Shown here piece by piece: positions 9,995 to 20,150 of a stretch of DNA of 64,000 nucleotides. The DNA is taken from assembly GCF_024586455.1 (NCBI RefSeq), contig NW_026091437.1, positions 1-64,000 on the forward strand, in the 5' to 3' direction. The first letter of the stretch is position 1; the number at the start of each line of letters is the position of its first letter. Below the pieces are notes generated by a model that saw only the letters and a list, made by a program, of their open reading frames with translations, searched no databases and was not told the DNA's origin. Source of the DNA: Bactrocera neohumeralis (Eukaryota > Arthropoda > Insecta > Diptera > Tephritidae). A program made the position numbers and the translations under genes.

Positions 9995-10572
9995 CCCATC
10001 ATGTTGTCATTGCTTAGGGTAATGTCTAGGACTTCCCTGCGGACACTTGTTACGAAGGTTGGCTCGCAGCCCACATTCTCAATGTTAATATTATTACTAA
10101 GTATGAATTCAAGCAGTGACTCACCCCTCATGTTGCAGTTCGTGCTACCCCATTCCGTGTGATGAGCATTTGCGTCACATCCTATGGTCAGGGGGAGATT
10201 GTTGGATTTACAATACTCCACCAGACCAAGTATCGATGGGGGGGGTGCTGTGGCTGACTCTCCCGGAAAGTATGCGGATGCAAGGACGAAGTCCGATCCT
10301 TCCTTGTCCTTCACTTGCACCGCCACCAGGTCTTGCGTTAGAAACTCTGAAATACAGAAAAAGTCTATATCGGCTCTAACGACTACACAAGATCGGGGTC
10401 TCTCGCTAGAGAGATCCCAGATTACCTTGCTCCTTCTCATGTTGAGGCCTCTTACCTCTCCTTTGAACACCCAAGGTTCCTGGATTAGAAGGATGCCCAG
10501 GTTATCCGAGATGAACCTCTTCACGATGACTGCCGAGGCTGCCGATGCGTGATGTAGGTTCACCTGGGCCAC
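9991..10572 (-). CDS. LOA ORF2, AP endonuclease part (frameshifted from RT)
   Basis: This is the 193-codon start of ORF2. It opens MAQVNLHHASAASAVIVKRF, typical of LOA/Jockey-group endonucleases, has the IQEPW motif with the catalytic Glu, then GCDANAHHTEWGS (Asp/Asn) and VLDITLSN near the end. The DHR-type C-terminal motif lies in the next frame (9994 downward). The frame runs into TGA at 9991-9993 while the RT frame is already open, so one base was lost or two gained near 9995-10005. ORF2 begins 20 bases after the ORF1 stop, consistent with reinitiation or a downstream start. The domain nicks the target DNA. Confidence 0.85.
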   Translation of the reverse strand: MAQVNLHHASAASAVIVKRFISDNLGILLIQEPWVFKGEVRGLNMRRSKVIWDLSSERPRSCVVVRADIDFFCISEFLTQDLVAVQVKDKEGSDFVLASAYFPGESATAPPPSILGLVEYCKSNNLPLTIGCDANAHHTEWGSTNCNMRGESLLEFILSNNINIENVGCEPTFVTSVRREVLDITLSNDNMMG

Positions 10573-10592
10573 TTCTATGCCGGTGCTGGAGC

Positions 10593-12386
10593 CTACAGAA
10601 TCCGTTCTAAGAGAGACAGGTCCCCGTCTTCGTCCCCTTCATCGACCTGCATCTCCAACCCTTCCAGAAGCTCCTGGGTGGATGGCATCTTTTCTTCTTG
10701 CCCGTTGCTCTCGTCTGCATCCGCGGCGGTGGTCGCAACCTGCCCAGCCGAGATGAGTCCGCTGGGGGATTCGCTATCCTCCCCCGAAACCACAGATGCA
10801 GTCGCCTCCTGCTCCTGGGTGAATGACACCTTTCCTTCCTGCCCGTTGCTCTCATCTGCATCCGCGGCGGCGGTCGCAACCTGCCCAGCCGAGATGGGTT
10901 CGCTGGGGGATTCGCTGTCCTTACCCGAAGCCACAGCTGCAGTCGCCTCATGCGCCGCTGGGCGAGCTACGGGAGGAGCTGGTGCTACGTTCATCCCCGT
11001 CTTGGCCTCTTGGCTCGTGGACGCAGCCTTGGGCCTCCATGGCCGCATCACAATCTTGCCGAAGCGGAAATTCAGTTTGAATCCCTTCAGCCTTATAAAC
11101 TTGTAGGACTCGTCGTCCATCGTGATGTTGAGGTTCCACCCGGAACCCACAACACTGCTTGCTACGACTTTCCACGCCGAGGTACTTAAACCTTCGTTCT
11201 GGTTCCTCACCAGACTAAGCACGAAGTCGTAGCTATCCTCTGCACTTCTCGGAAAGAACGCTACCATGCTGTGTGTTCGCGGTATTTCCTCACCTTTCTT
11301 TACACACAGGGCCGGGCCCTTCCAACCCTCGAGCCTTGGCGTGATCTCCTTCAGCCAGGTGGCCGACTTCTCTTCCTGGCAGTCGACCAGCAGCATGCCG
11401 CCCTTAAAGAATATGCCGTTAAAGGCACCGGTGAACTTATTGCCAATGGATAGGGCCTTTACCAGGCAGTTCTGTAGGGCTGTAAGTTGCTCAGGCTCTA
11501 GGGCCTCCGCCGGGTAATTGCGGGGCACCATTGCCATACGGATGCTACTTACAGCCTCCGAGTATTTGCGGCTTTCGGTACTTATTGGCTGCTGGTTGGG
11601 GTTGGAGCGCCTACCACTGGCCTCTTGTGGTTTATCTTCCCGTATTCTCTTGGGCTTAGGTGGCACCTGAGGCGTTATTTGGCCACCCTTCCTCTTCTCC
11701 GATCGACTAGGTGCCTCCTGGGTCGCCGGCCTTGCTGCGCTCTGTCCCTCCGACGAGGCTGCTTTAGCACGACGACGCCTTCGGTTCCTGCGTTTTGTCG
11801 CGGCCGATCCACCGTTGGTACCTGCGTGTCGTACATTGTTAGGAGAGGGGTCTTTCCCACTGCTCCTACCCAGAGCCCGCCTTTCGGCTGACTCCGGGGT
11901 CATGCCGTCCTCAAGGAATCTTAGGTACCACTTAAGAGTGGCTCCACTCATTCCCAATCTACGTGGGTCGTCATGACCTCCTGGCTGTCCTGGCTCCGGG
12001 GTACAAGGAATGTTCCCTCGTTGCCGTCTTCTTTTACGTTCACCCCTTGATTCCACTTTCGTGAAACCACCCTCCTCTCCGCAGCCGATCCTGCTCGAGG
12101 GGGTTGCGGGGGTAGCGTTTGCGCGAATTGCGGTTGACGCGCTGCGTTGAGTGCCGCTGCAAGAGGGCACATCGTCGTCGTCGTCACGAGCGTGCTCTTC
12201 AAAGAGTGCACGTTCTTCCGGCGACAGGGCGTCCAAGAAGCTAAACTTACGTTTAGCCCCTGGGCCACTCTTGCCTGCGGTAGTATTGCTGCTGCTGTCC
12301 ATGTTCACCGTTTTGATTGTCGTTGCTTTGGTCGTTGCCGTTGTTGTTGTTTGTTGTTGTTGTTTTTGTGGTTGTTGTTGTTTCAT
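10593..12386 (-). CDS. LOA ORF1 (Gag-like nucleic-acid-binding protein)
   Basis: The frame is open from 12680, but the reading before 12386 looks like untranslated leader. Plausible starts are M at 12386 (MKQQQPQKQQQQ) or at 12302 (MDSSSNTTAG). I favour 12386 with moderate confidence. The protein has an N-terminal Gln/Thr-rich stretch, an acidic patch (DDDDDVP), a basic middle (KRRNRRRRRAK), and a C-terminal globular domain from YPAEALEPEQ to KIVMRPWRP. That globular domain resembles the DUF4780-type domain found in ORF1 of insect LOA elements. It ends in an acidic tail with a tandem repeat. It probably binds the element RNA. No zinc knuckle was seen. Confidence 0.85.
   Translation of the reverse strand: MKQQQPQKQQQQTTTTATTKATTIKTVNMDSSSNTTAGKSGPGAKRKFSFLDALSPEERALFEEHARDDDDDVPSCSGTQRSASTAIRANATPATPSSRIGCGEEGGFTKVESRGERKRRRQRGNIPCTPEPGQPGGHDDPRRLGMSGATLKWYLRFLEDGMTPESAERRALGRSSGKDPSPNNVRHAGTNGGSAATKRRNRRRRRAKAASSEGQSAARPATQEAPSRSEKRKGGQITPQVPPKPKRIREDKPQEASGRRSNPNQQPISTESRKYSEAVSSIRMAMVPRNYPAEALEPEQLTALQNCLVKALSIGNKFTGAFNGIFFKGGMLLVDCQEEKSATWLKEITPRLEGWKGPALCVKKGEEIPRTHSMVAFFPRSAEDSYDFVLSLVRNQNEGLSTSAWKVVASSVVGSGWNLNITMDDESYKFIRLKGFKLNFRFGKIVMRPWRPKAASTSQEAKTGMNVAPAPPVARPAAHEATAAVASGKDSESPSEPISAGQVATAAADADESNGQEGKVSFTQEQEATASVVSGEDSESPSGLISAGQVATTAADADESNGQEEKMPSTQELLEGLEMQVDEGDEDGDLSLLERIL
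10680..10961 (-). repeat. Two tandem 141-bp units in the LOA ORF1 tail
   Basis: Two adjacent units of 141 bp (47 codons) encode the acidic ESPSxxISAGQVAT and AADADESNGQE segments. The phase is kept, so the duplication lengthens the C-terminal acidic tail without breaking ORF1. It points to unequal exchange or template slippage in a recent ancestor. Confidence 0.85.
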
Positions 12387-12760
12387 CTTGTTCTTACGAC
12401 CGTTCGGCTCGTGTTGTAAGCCTCCCGGTCTAGTCTTACAGAAGGGGAGTCTAAAAGTCCACTGCGCCAGAGCCCCTTGACGCAGTAAGGCCACCGTTAC
12501 TTCCCAAGGCGGCCCGGTGTTGGGAAGGCTCCGTACGAATACAGCCGAATTTACCTCCTGGCTGCAAATCATCCAATGGGCACGGGTCGCATAACACCCT
12601 GGATTAGGAGGTGGTAGCTCTTGGTCACCGTGCACATGCAGCCTCCGACAGCCACCGGGGGCGATGCTCTGCAGCAACATCTCCGGTAGCTGAGAGATGC
12701 TGTGCTGTGCTGCGGTTTAAGCCCCTGCACCACGACAAGGTGCCTACCATTCGCAGAGCC

Positions 12761-12767
12761 TTATTGA
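12761..12767. repeat. Target-site duplication of the LOA element, right copy
   Basis: TTATTGA is identical to 6921-6927. Host sequence resumes at 12768 with about 60 AT-rich bases before the BEL LTR. Confidence 0.65.
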
Positions 12768-12829
12768 TAATAGGAAATTAATTAAGTATAAAAGAATAAT
12801 CCCTCAATAAAAGTCCGGTCATTTAATAG
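12768..12829 (+). other. 62-bp remnant between the LOA and BEL insertions
   Basis: This AT-rich sequence is left of the BEL LTR. Its last five bases AATAG resemble AATAC at 28557-28561 beyond the 3' LTR. It is presumably part of the gypsy element 1 env region, but it is too short to identify on its own. Confidence 0.4.
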
Positions 12830-12980
12830 TGTTCACATGAGCTATTAGCGTTCTGCAGCATCCCACATCGCATCACCTCACGTCACATCGCATCACGTCA
12901 CGACACAACACCTCATTACACAACAGTTCACAGCACACACCACTACACACACACGCATCAAACACAGTACCTGACACCGC

Positions 12981-13880
12981 CCAGGTTATGTGCCCTGAGA
13001 GTTGCTTGTGCATTTAGAACGGTGTCGCACGAGGCGAGTGCTATCATATCTGGTCTTATGCCACCGGATATAATGGCCTCTGAGCTAAGTAGAGTCTACC
13101 ATAGAACAAAAACAATGAATAGGCGCCTAACGGTCGACGAGCGCAAAGAGGAGAGAAAGTCAAGTCTCGATGAGTGGCAAAAGCAATGGGATGCGGCAGA
13201 TAAAGGAAGATGGACCCATAGATTAATTAAGAATGTATCAGCCTGGATTGACAGATAACACGGAGAGACAGATTTCAACCTAACGCAGTTCTTATCGGGC
13301 CATGGCTGTTTCAGGGAATACCTACGCAAATTTGGCCACGATGACGAAATACAATGCTCCTTCTGCGGAAATGCCGCAGAAAACGCAGAGCACGTCTTTT
13401 TCACCTGCTCCAGGTATGTAGTAGAGAGAGAGACGATAGAAAAGCTGACAAATGAAAGCATAACGCCTGACAACATAGTGAGTCACATGCTGCGATCACA
13501 GCTGGTGTGGGCTAAAGTGAAAGAGTGGGCCGCAATAGCGCTCCTAGAACTGCGAACAAAAGAAAGGCAGCGAAGAAGCATAAGACCACATGAAGAACCC
13601 GGGCGGTAGGTCGTGAAGAGGCAGTTATTGCCCAGCTTGGTCCTGCGAAGTAGTGCCTAACGGCGGCCCCGCAGGTCCGAATACAAGCTATAGCAGCCGA
13701 AGTTAAGGGTTTAGTACGTAGGCATAATGTCCCGCAAGTCCAGAATAGTTATGTATTACTGTCTGGGCGTGGTCCCGAAAGAGGTGTACCCTAGCGGACA
13801 ATAAGAATCGTGCATGCTACCAGTTCCACCCTGGTAGTATCTTTAGAAGATTCCCCCTTCGGAAACAAAAAAAAAAAAAA
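12981..13880 (+). mobile_element. R1-clade LINE tail A, inserted in the BEL 5' LTR
   Basis: This is a 5'-truncated element of about 900 bp. It encodes the C-terminal R1-clade region (13022-13608), has about 250 bp of 3' untranslated region and ends in an A-run (13867-13880). CCTGACACCGC occurs immediately before (12970-12980) and after the A-run (13881-13891), a clean 11-bp target duplication. The pattern is that of a target-primed insertion. See tail B in the 3' LTR. Confidence 0.92.
13022..13608 (+). pseudogene. R1-clade ORF2 C-terminal fragment (tail A)
   Basis: The frame reads ALRVACAFRTVSHEASAIIS before and into 13022, then KGRWTHRLIKNVSAWIDR. A TAA at 13256-13258 (probably CAA to TAA) follows, and the frame continues HGETDFNLTQFLSGHGCFR. 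A zinc-knuckle-like CSFCGN...AEHVFFTC comes next, ending near 13608 at a TAG. This is the region after the RT domain in R1/RT/Waldo-type elements. It lacks endonuclease and RT. Compared with tail B it shares perhaps 40% of residues, so the two are different families. Confidence 0.85.
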
Positions 13881-14320
13881 CCTGACACCGCTCACTATTA
13901 CAACACAACAACCACACGATCATCAACGAGACGACTCGGATTAATCTAATATTCACCACCCAAACTATCAAAAGGGATAGATCCGAACGGGATCCCTCTC
14001 TTATTCGTTCCATCCGTGAAGAAAGACGGTCGACCCGCAAGTATTCATCCCGCAACCTCCATTTTTTCGATTTGTGACTTCCCGCCAAGTGACGTAGTGA
14101 CGTGTGTCCCGGATTTCGCCGCAGTGGCAGTGTGAAAACCCATACAACAAAATCATACAATTGTTATATTAATACAAAAAAAAGAATACATATAAGTGTA
14201 CATTCAGTTAGTGAAATAAACGAAATTAATTTTGAATACAGATTGTGCGATAGAAAGTGCTTTTTAGTTGGCATAAGTATACTATATCGAGTAAGTATAC
14301 TAGTGTTACACGTTAACAAA

Positions 14321-14350
14321 TGGTCCTTCGAGCCTTTCCGAAAGGCACCT
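14321..14350 (+). promoter_or_regulatory. BEL element 1 primer-binding site and adjoining hairpin
   Basis: TGGTCCTTCGAGCC begins within a few bases of the LTR end, followed by TTTCCGAAAGGCACC. BEL element 2 has the same motif at 44238 with one change. GCCTT and AAGGC can pair, making a small hairpin just after the primer site. The tRNA is not assigned. Confidence 0.75.
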
Positions 14351-14906
14351 ACCTAAAATCAAAAACGGGCGCGTTATAATCACAGATAAATTAACAAACA
14401 TATAAACATATAAACATATATATGTACATAAGTCGCAGGAGACAACGCTAACGAACAACAAAGGAGGAAGAAACCTAAGCAAAAGGGACAACGCTGGACA
14501 TACATACATACACATTTATGAAAATTAACAGAGGAATAAACAGGGACGAAAAAGGGGATAAGTAAAAAAAAAACCCAAGCCCCCTGGCGGAATATAATGT
14601 GAGTCCGTTCCATATATTAATTTGATATATGTATATATAAAAATATATAAATTTATTTATTTCGCACATATATGTATATGTATGTATGTTAAGTACAGTT
14701 TGGACGGTATTTCGGGACACCGTTAACTGTTCTTAACAGTTCGATATATGTATATATATATCTACAAAAAAAATAATAACTGAAAAAAAAGTACAGTACC
14801 CGCCTTTTGCTTAGCTTGTGTCGTTAGACACCCCGTTATATAATTTCCGAAACAAAAAAAAAAATAAAAAATTTTCCTAAGTCAAGTATAACTTGCGATA
14901 ATTCTT

Positions 14907-14950
14907 GCGATACCCCTTGGGCTATAAAAAAAAGCAACAAGCAGGATCGC
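14907..14950 (+). ncRNA. BEL leader hairpin unit, copy 1
   Basis: It runs GCGATACCCCTTGGGC, then an A-rich loop with AGCAACAAGC, then GGATCGC. The ends GCGAT and ATCGC pair, and TTG.GCT can pair with AGC.CAA. The A-run in the loop is longer than in the other copies, and no splice-like AG precedes it. It is possibly a decayed copy of the unit at 15287. Confidence 0.5.
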
Positions 14951-15286
14951 TCAAACCCTAAGCAAAAGCGGAAGATACGGAACAAAAAGAAAACCAAATA
15001 TATGCATATATAATTAAAACATACATACTTATATATGTATAAGCACACTATTCTTCTAATATTGCAAATTCTACCATTTTAATATATGTACATATTTATA
15101 TGCATACATAATCGTACGTATATATGTACATATGTGAACTAACTTCATCTACATCAAGCTATAACATATAATAATATAATATTAACTACCTGCTTGGATG
15201 TTCAATTCGTGTATCGAAACACACTACCAAAAAACATTACAAAAACAATTTACAAAAGACAAGTACTCGTTGCTTGCAAATTTCCA

Positions 15287-15344
15287 GCGATACCCCTTGG
15301 GCTATAAAGCAACAAGCTGGATCGCTTATAACATTCAAGCAAAG
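15287..15344 (+). ncRNA. BEL leader hairpin unit, copy 2, flanked by splice-like sites
   Basis: The outer stem is GCGAT (15287-15291) with ATCGC (15321-15325) around ACCCCTTGGGCTATAAAG and CAACAAGCTGG. A pyrimidine-rich tract ending ttccag (AG at 15286-15287) precedes it and AAAG-GTAGGT (GT at 15345) follows. It could therefore be a roughly 57-nt exon within the leader. The matching unit of BEL element 2 is at 45866. The function is unknown. Confidence 0.5.
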
Positions 15345-16261
15345 GTAGGTAATAATAATAATAAAAAAAAAGTAATAAAGGAATAAAAAAATAAAAAGAG
15401 AGAAAAAAAGGCATTACATTTATGTATGTACCAATGTGTGCAGCTTCCGCGTGACATATGTACATACAATTTTTTTTTGTTTTTTGCACATTATATTTCA
15501 ATTATTCTTTCTTCATACATATTTGAACGAATTATTTGGTACATACACATTTATGTACATACATATGTATATAATTCAAACCATATATGTACATACTGAC
15601 ATAAAAATATAAACATATATACATATATTATTTCCTACTGTTTTTTCCGCGCATTTATACATTTATGTGCGATTAGCAAATTGTTATATGTTACATTTTT
15701 ATAACATATATATATACATATATAACAATTACATACCCAAAAGGGATACGAGCAAAACCAAACAAAAAGGAAAAACGTTACGTGGCGCATATAAAGCATA
15801 TACATATGCTAACATATAATAAATAAATAGATACATACAAACAATTTGCGTATTGTATTTTTTCTTTCGCTTTTTAGTTTTCTTAATTCATTTGCAGATA
15901 CAAATATACAAATAAGCGCGAGGGAACTAAAGATATTTTGCTACACTTTAAAAATTTTCAGTCACATTCATAAAAAAAAAAAGAAAAAATTTTTATCGAA
16001 CTTTTACGTAAAATACTTTTACAAAAAAAAAAAAACTTTAATCTTTTTATGCGGTAGCGAATCAAAAAATTTGACCACAAATATATTTTTTGTAAAATAT
16101 ATAATTTTTTACAAAAAAAAAAAAACATCTTCTGTTGATAAAATTTTAATTTATAATCTTTCGAAAATCTATTTAACTACATTGCTACAGCATTATTAAT
16201 TTTGAACCAATATCTATTAGACAAAACTTTAAGCTAAAAGCTTCAACCTATATTCAAATTA

Positions 16262-17719
16262 ATGCAATCTGACAAATCAAGAGAGGTTAAGCCAAAAACA
16301 CCTCTATCACTAGAAATTCCTAAAATGGCTGATGAAGATAAACCACAAGGCACACCTGCAGAAGCTACACGCTCAAAGCAGAGTATAAAACAAAAAAGAT
16401 CAAAAGATCAGACAATATCTAGATTCATCACTGAAAGTGACAATTTTATAAGATATTGTACAAGATTTCAAGCTTAACTTATTACTGACATCACAGAATC
16501 AGTTTTGAATATAAAACTAGAAAGTGTGAACAATCTCTGGGCTCGCCTTCTGGCAGCGTACGATACAGTACTAGATACTGACGATGCAGAACTGCCAGAA
16601 AACGCAAAAGCTTCGGCGATAGCCAAATGTGATAACTGCCGCGATCAGTATGAGTTGACAAAGGGAATGATAACTGAACAAATAAGTTTAGTAAGGCCAA
16701 GTAGAGCCACTACTCCCCCTCCCAGAGTAGTTACAACACCAAAAGAAGACCTAGATAAAGGCATGTATCTCAAAGTACCAGCTTGTGATACTGAAGTTTT
16801 TAATGGATGTTATGATCAATGGCCGTCCTTCCGGGACATGTTCACTGCCGTTTATATAAACCATCCTAAACTCTCACAAGCACAAAAGTTATACCATCTA
16901 AGGTACAAATCAAAAGGGGAAGCAGGCAGTATCGTCAAGCGATTCGCTTTAAATGACAAAAATTTTAAGCTGGCTTGGGAAGCACTAGTCAAAAGATACG
17001 AAAATGGAAGGGTTATGATAGAAAACCCAATAAAAACATTATTACATCTACCAAAAATTCAAAAAGAAACCAGCCAGGAATTTCAAAATTTATACTCGAC
17101 AGTGACTAATTGCATATCAGTGTTAAAAACACAAAATATCTCCACAGAATCGTGGGACCCCATCATAGTAACTATTTATGCAGAAAAACTCCCTGATGCT
17201 GCGTTACTACGATGGGAACAATCACTTGTGGAAAGGAAAAAAATGCCCACATGGGAGCAAATGAAAGCATTCCTCACTGCTCAATACGAGATAGCTCAGC
17301 GAATTGACAACAAAAATATAAATCTAAAAAGTCATCAAAATGACGCAAGTAAAAGCTTATTCAAACCTCAACCCAGCAATAATATGCAATTCAATAGACA
17401 CGTTAATAAAAGTTACACTTTCGTGTCAAACCAAACTAATAAATGGCAACCATTATGTGAAATTTGTAAAGGAGGTCACAACATAAGATCTTGCGAGAAA
17501 TTTAAAAAAACAAAAAACAAAAACAATCTTGTTAGACAACATAAACTTTGCATCAACTGTCTGTCGAATGCTCATACGACAAAAGACTGTGAAAGCAAAT
17601 TTAATTGTGTGTACTGTCAACGAAGACATCACTCACTGCTTCACATTACGAACTTTCAAAATATGAAGCAAAATCAATTTCATAAAACCACCGGGTTAGT
17701 CACTACAACTACATCATAG
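16262..17719 (+). pseudogene. BEL/Pao gag, copy 1
   Basis: Frame 16262-17719 is interrupted by one TAA (16475-16477). The N-terminal part includes QTISRFITESDNFIRYCTRF. The core has the BEL-type YDQWPSFRDMFTAVYIN and LSQAQKLYHLRYKSKGEA motifs, a WEALVKRYENGR helix and LPKIQKETSQEFQNLYSTV. Two zinc knuckles follow (CEICKGGHNIRSC and CINCLSNAHTTKDC), then CVYCQRRHHSLLH. A premature TAG at 17717 comes from a small deletion relative to copy 2. Gag would build the particle, with the knuckles binding RNA. It is the best preserved gene of this element. Confidence 0.9.
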
Positions 17720-17759
17720 TCCCGAAACCTCAAATTCCGGAAAAAGGAAGAACAACTAT

Positions 17760-18350
17760 GTTGCTCTAAAGCAGCAAAAATTCAAGCGAATTATTCAGAA
17801 AATGAAAGCAAAATTCTTTTACCCACTGCGGTCATCAACATAGAACATAAGGGTGATTTATTCAAACTTAGAGCACTAATAGATCAAAGCTCACAAAGAT
17901 CCTTTATATCATCAAAGGCTCAAAATCGGCGCAAATTGCCAATAAAACATTCAAATTTCCAAATATCGAGAATGGGCGGAAGAATTATCCAAAATTCGAA
18001 CAAATGCGCAATTACCATGGTATCTCCAAATGCGGGTATTAGAATAGATGCACAAGCCATCGTTCTACCGCAAGTATGATATTATTTATGAAGTAAATAA
18101 ATTACACTGGGAAAAATGCTCACATCTCAAATTAGCAGATCCCAACTGTCATACCCCATCACAAATCGACATATTATTAGGCAGTGATTTAATACCTCAA
18201 ATAATTCTTGAAGGTATAGGAAAATCTCCAATAAATTGTCAGCCCAAAATACAATCTTTTGGTGGATTAGATTTGGATCGGAAGTCCCTGAAAAAATCAA
18301 TTCTTTCACCACACAAGTGGAAAATATCTCAAACGAGTTCTTAAAAAATC
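17760..18350 (+). pseudogene. BEL aspartic protease region, copy 1
   Basis: The frame reads ILLPTAVINIEHKGDLFKLR and ALIDQSSQRSFISSKAQ, the DUF1758-type retropepsin of BEL elements with its catalytic D in LIDQ. LADPNCHTPSQIDILLGSDL follows, the BEL-specific C-terminal half. Frameshifts at about 18075 and 18255 break it. It lies directly after gag, as in normal BEL pol order. Confidence 0.85.
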
Positions 18351-18369
18351 AACTTAAAAATTCTGGGAA

Positions 18370-19190
18370 ATAGAATAATTACCCCAAGTCACCCAACTTT
18401 CAAAAGAAGACCAGACGTGCGAAGCCTATTACAATTCCACAACAGCAAGAAACGAACATGGTCGTTATGTTGTGCGATTGTCATTCAAACCAACTTTTCG
18501 TGAAACCATAGCTCTAGGCCACTCTAGAATATCAGCAGTCGACCAATTTCTAAGCCTAGAAAAAGGCCTGATAAAGAAAAGTGAGCTTAAATCGGCATAC
18601 GATAATGTGATGGATGAAAATCTTGAACTCAATCCTATGGAAGAAGCTGTACCATCTGAAATGGTATCAAAAGGTAGATATTTATCTTTTTAACTGCCAC
18701 ATCATGGGGTAATAAGACCTGATAAAATTACAACAATGCCTCAAAGACTACGAGCTCAGGCAAATCATTTAATTATGTACTATACACAGGGCCAACGTCA
18801 CAACCTGATCTCATGTTGCTAATTCTAAATTGGCGCATGTTTAAATACGTTTTCTATGGGGATGTAGAAAAAATGTACAGTAATAGTCCAATTAGCGACT
18901 ACAAACTTAAAACCGTCACCTTTGGCATTAATTGTGCACCCTATTTGGCCATTAGAACATTACATGAAGTGGCAAAAAAAATGGTACAAATTTGCCTTTA
19001 GCATCTTCTGTGTTGCAAACACAAACATACGTGGACGACAAGAAGATTACATCAAATCACCCTGAAATAATAAAAGACATTAAAAAGGAAGACTTATTAG
19101 ATACAAATTTCCTTAAATTTGAAACGGCCAGTACAACAAAAACCCTAGAATTTAAATGAAATGCGATAACAGATTCAATTCTCATATACA
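18370..19190 (+). pseudogene. BEL reverse transcriptase, copy 1 (deleted and frameshifted)
   Basis: The N-terminal part (18472-18693) has LSFKPTFRETIALGHSRISA. The palm retains FYGDVEKMYS (motif A, about 18850), VTFGINCAPYLAIRTLHEVA (motif B region) and YVDD (19028-19039), the catalytic motif. A section between about 18693 and 18840 is missing or scrambled, and at least three frames are used. It is not functional. Confidence 0.85.
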
Positions 19191-20150
19191 ATTGAGTCAA
19201 TATCTGCAATGTCCTCTAAAAAGGCTTATTGCGCAACAGTTTACGTACGCACTCAGTACGATAACAAAATATCTTCACACCTCTTAGTAACAAAAGCCTG
19301 CATCTGTGAAGACACTCAGTCTGCCACGGCTTGAACTGAATGGTCTTCTGTTAGCAAAATTAATTTCAACAGTCCAAACCCATCTCAAATTAAACGATCA
19401 TAAAATGTATCTTTGGTCAGGCTCAGAGATAGTTTTAGCATGGTTAGAAAAACCACCCTATACCTGGAAGACCTATGTATGTATCAAACCGCATATCTTA
19501 AATCTTAGACTTATTAGTTAGCCCAGCAAAATGGCAACATGTTGCAAGTGCAGATAACCCAGCGGATCTTGGGACAAGAGGTTGCAAGCCACTGCACCTC
19601 GCCAGTACTACACTTTGGTGGAACGGTCACACATGGCTAACAGAATCACCAGAATTCTGGCCAAAGTCTCCTGCTCGGAATATCATACCTCCGGAAAGTC
19701 GGAAAATAGAAAGTTTTCATATCACTTCAGAAGAGAATGATATTCTCCACAGTTTTTCATCATTTCTTAAAGCACTAAGGGTAGTCGCTTATATTAAGCA
19801 ATTCATTCAAAGATTTAAACAAAAAATGAAAGGATCACTAAATGATCCTTGCGTACAACTAACGCATTCCGACTTGCAACATGCCAAGGTCAGTCTAATA
19901 TTATATACACAAACTCGCTATTTCAGCAAAGAGAAATCAAAGTTGCTCGAAAAGCGACCTCTCGAAAAGGGAAGCTCACTTCTCGTCTTAAATTCATTCT
20001 TGAACTCTAAGGGACTAATACGGGCAAATGGAAGACTAGCCAACTCCAGCCTAAGTTACAACGAACGACATCCCATCATTATTCCAGAGAAATTCACGTT
20101 TTACTTACCTATTTCTAACATATCTGCACCAGCTTACACTGCATGGTGAG
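19191..20150 (+). pseudogene. BEL RNase H and linker, copy 1
   Basis: It includes AYCATVYVRTQYDN, LSLPRLELNGLLLAKLISTV and LWSGSEIVLAWLEKPPYTWK. The catalytic Asp normally found in LWSDS is Gly here, while copy 2 keeps Asp. The linker to integrase reads NPADLGTRGCKPLHLA, FWPKSPARNIIPPESRK and GLIRANGRLANSSLSYNERH. Several frameshifts are present. Confidence 0.8.

Larger units (their letters stand above)
6928..12760 (-). mobile_element. Near-intact LOA-clade LINE (5.8 kb)
   Basis: The element reads on the minus strand: 5' untranslated region (12681-12760), ORF1 (to 10593), ORF2 (10572-6971), and a short 3' end to 6928. TTATTGA flanks both ends (6921-6927 and 12761-12767) and fits a target-site duplication. 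Removing the element joins two AT-rich pieces of the older gypsy sequence. The codon usage is GC-rich and unlike the flanks. LOA elements carry AP endonuclease, RT and RNase H in ORF2, all present here. The only clear lesion is a frameshift at the endonuclease/RT junction (about 9995-10005). The length fits a full-length LOA. This is the youngest-looking large element in the window. Confidence 0.9.
12830..14318 (+). repeat. BEL element 1, 5' LTR (interrupted)
   Basis: About 590 bp of LTR sequence surrounds a 900-bp R1-clade insertion (12981-13880). The LTR begins TGTTCACATGAGC and ends with ctagtgttaca or the following cgttaaca, just before the primer site. It contains CA-rich tracts (cacatcgcatcacctcacg and cactacacacacacgcatc). 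It matches the 3' LTR at 27505-28556 with many substitutions. The exact end (14310 or 14318) is uncertain. Confidence 0.85.
14351..16261 (+). other. BEL element 1 leader, AT-rich, with short tandem motifs
   Basis: This is 1.9 kb of leader between the primer site and gag. It is full of acatatgta/tatatg-type repeats and A-runs and has no coding pattern. It contains two copies of the hairpin unit listed at 14907 and 15287. BEL element 2 has a similar leader at 44270-47180. Confidence 0.75.

Noticed and set aside
7302..12480. Plus-strand open frames opposite the LOA ORFs
   Set aside because: The LOA element is GC-rich and codes on the minus strand; opposite-strand frames lack any domain and mirror the real codons.
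12850..12965. CATCAC/CACA-rich direct repeats as a CRISPR-like array
   Set aside because: They are simple CA-rich LTR sequence with no regular spacers, in a eukaryotic TE context. No CRISPR array is present anywhere in the window.
14339..16261. Several 60-120 codon open frames in the BEL leader
   Set aside because: They are built from AT microsatellites and A/T runs (poly-Tyr/Ile/Phe/Lys) and occur on both strands, so they are chance.
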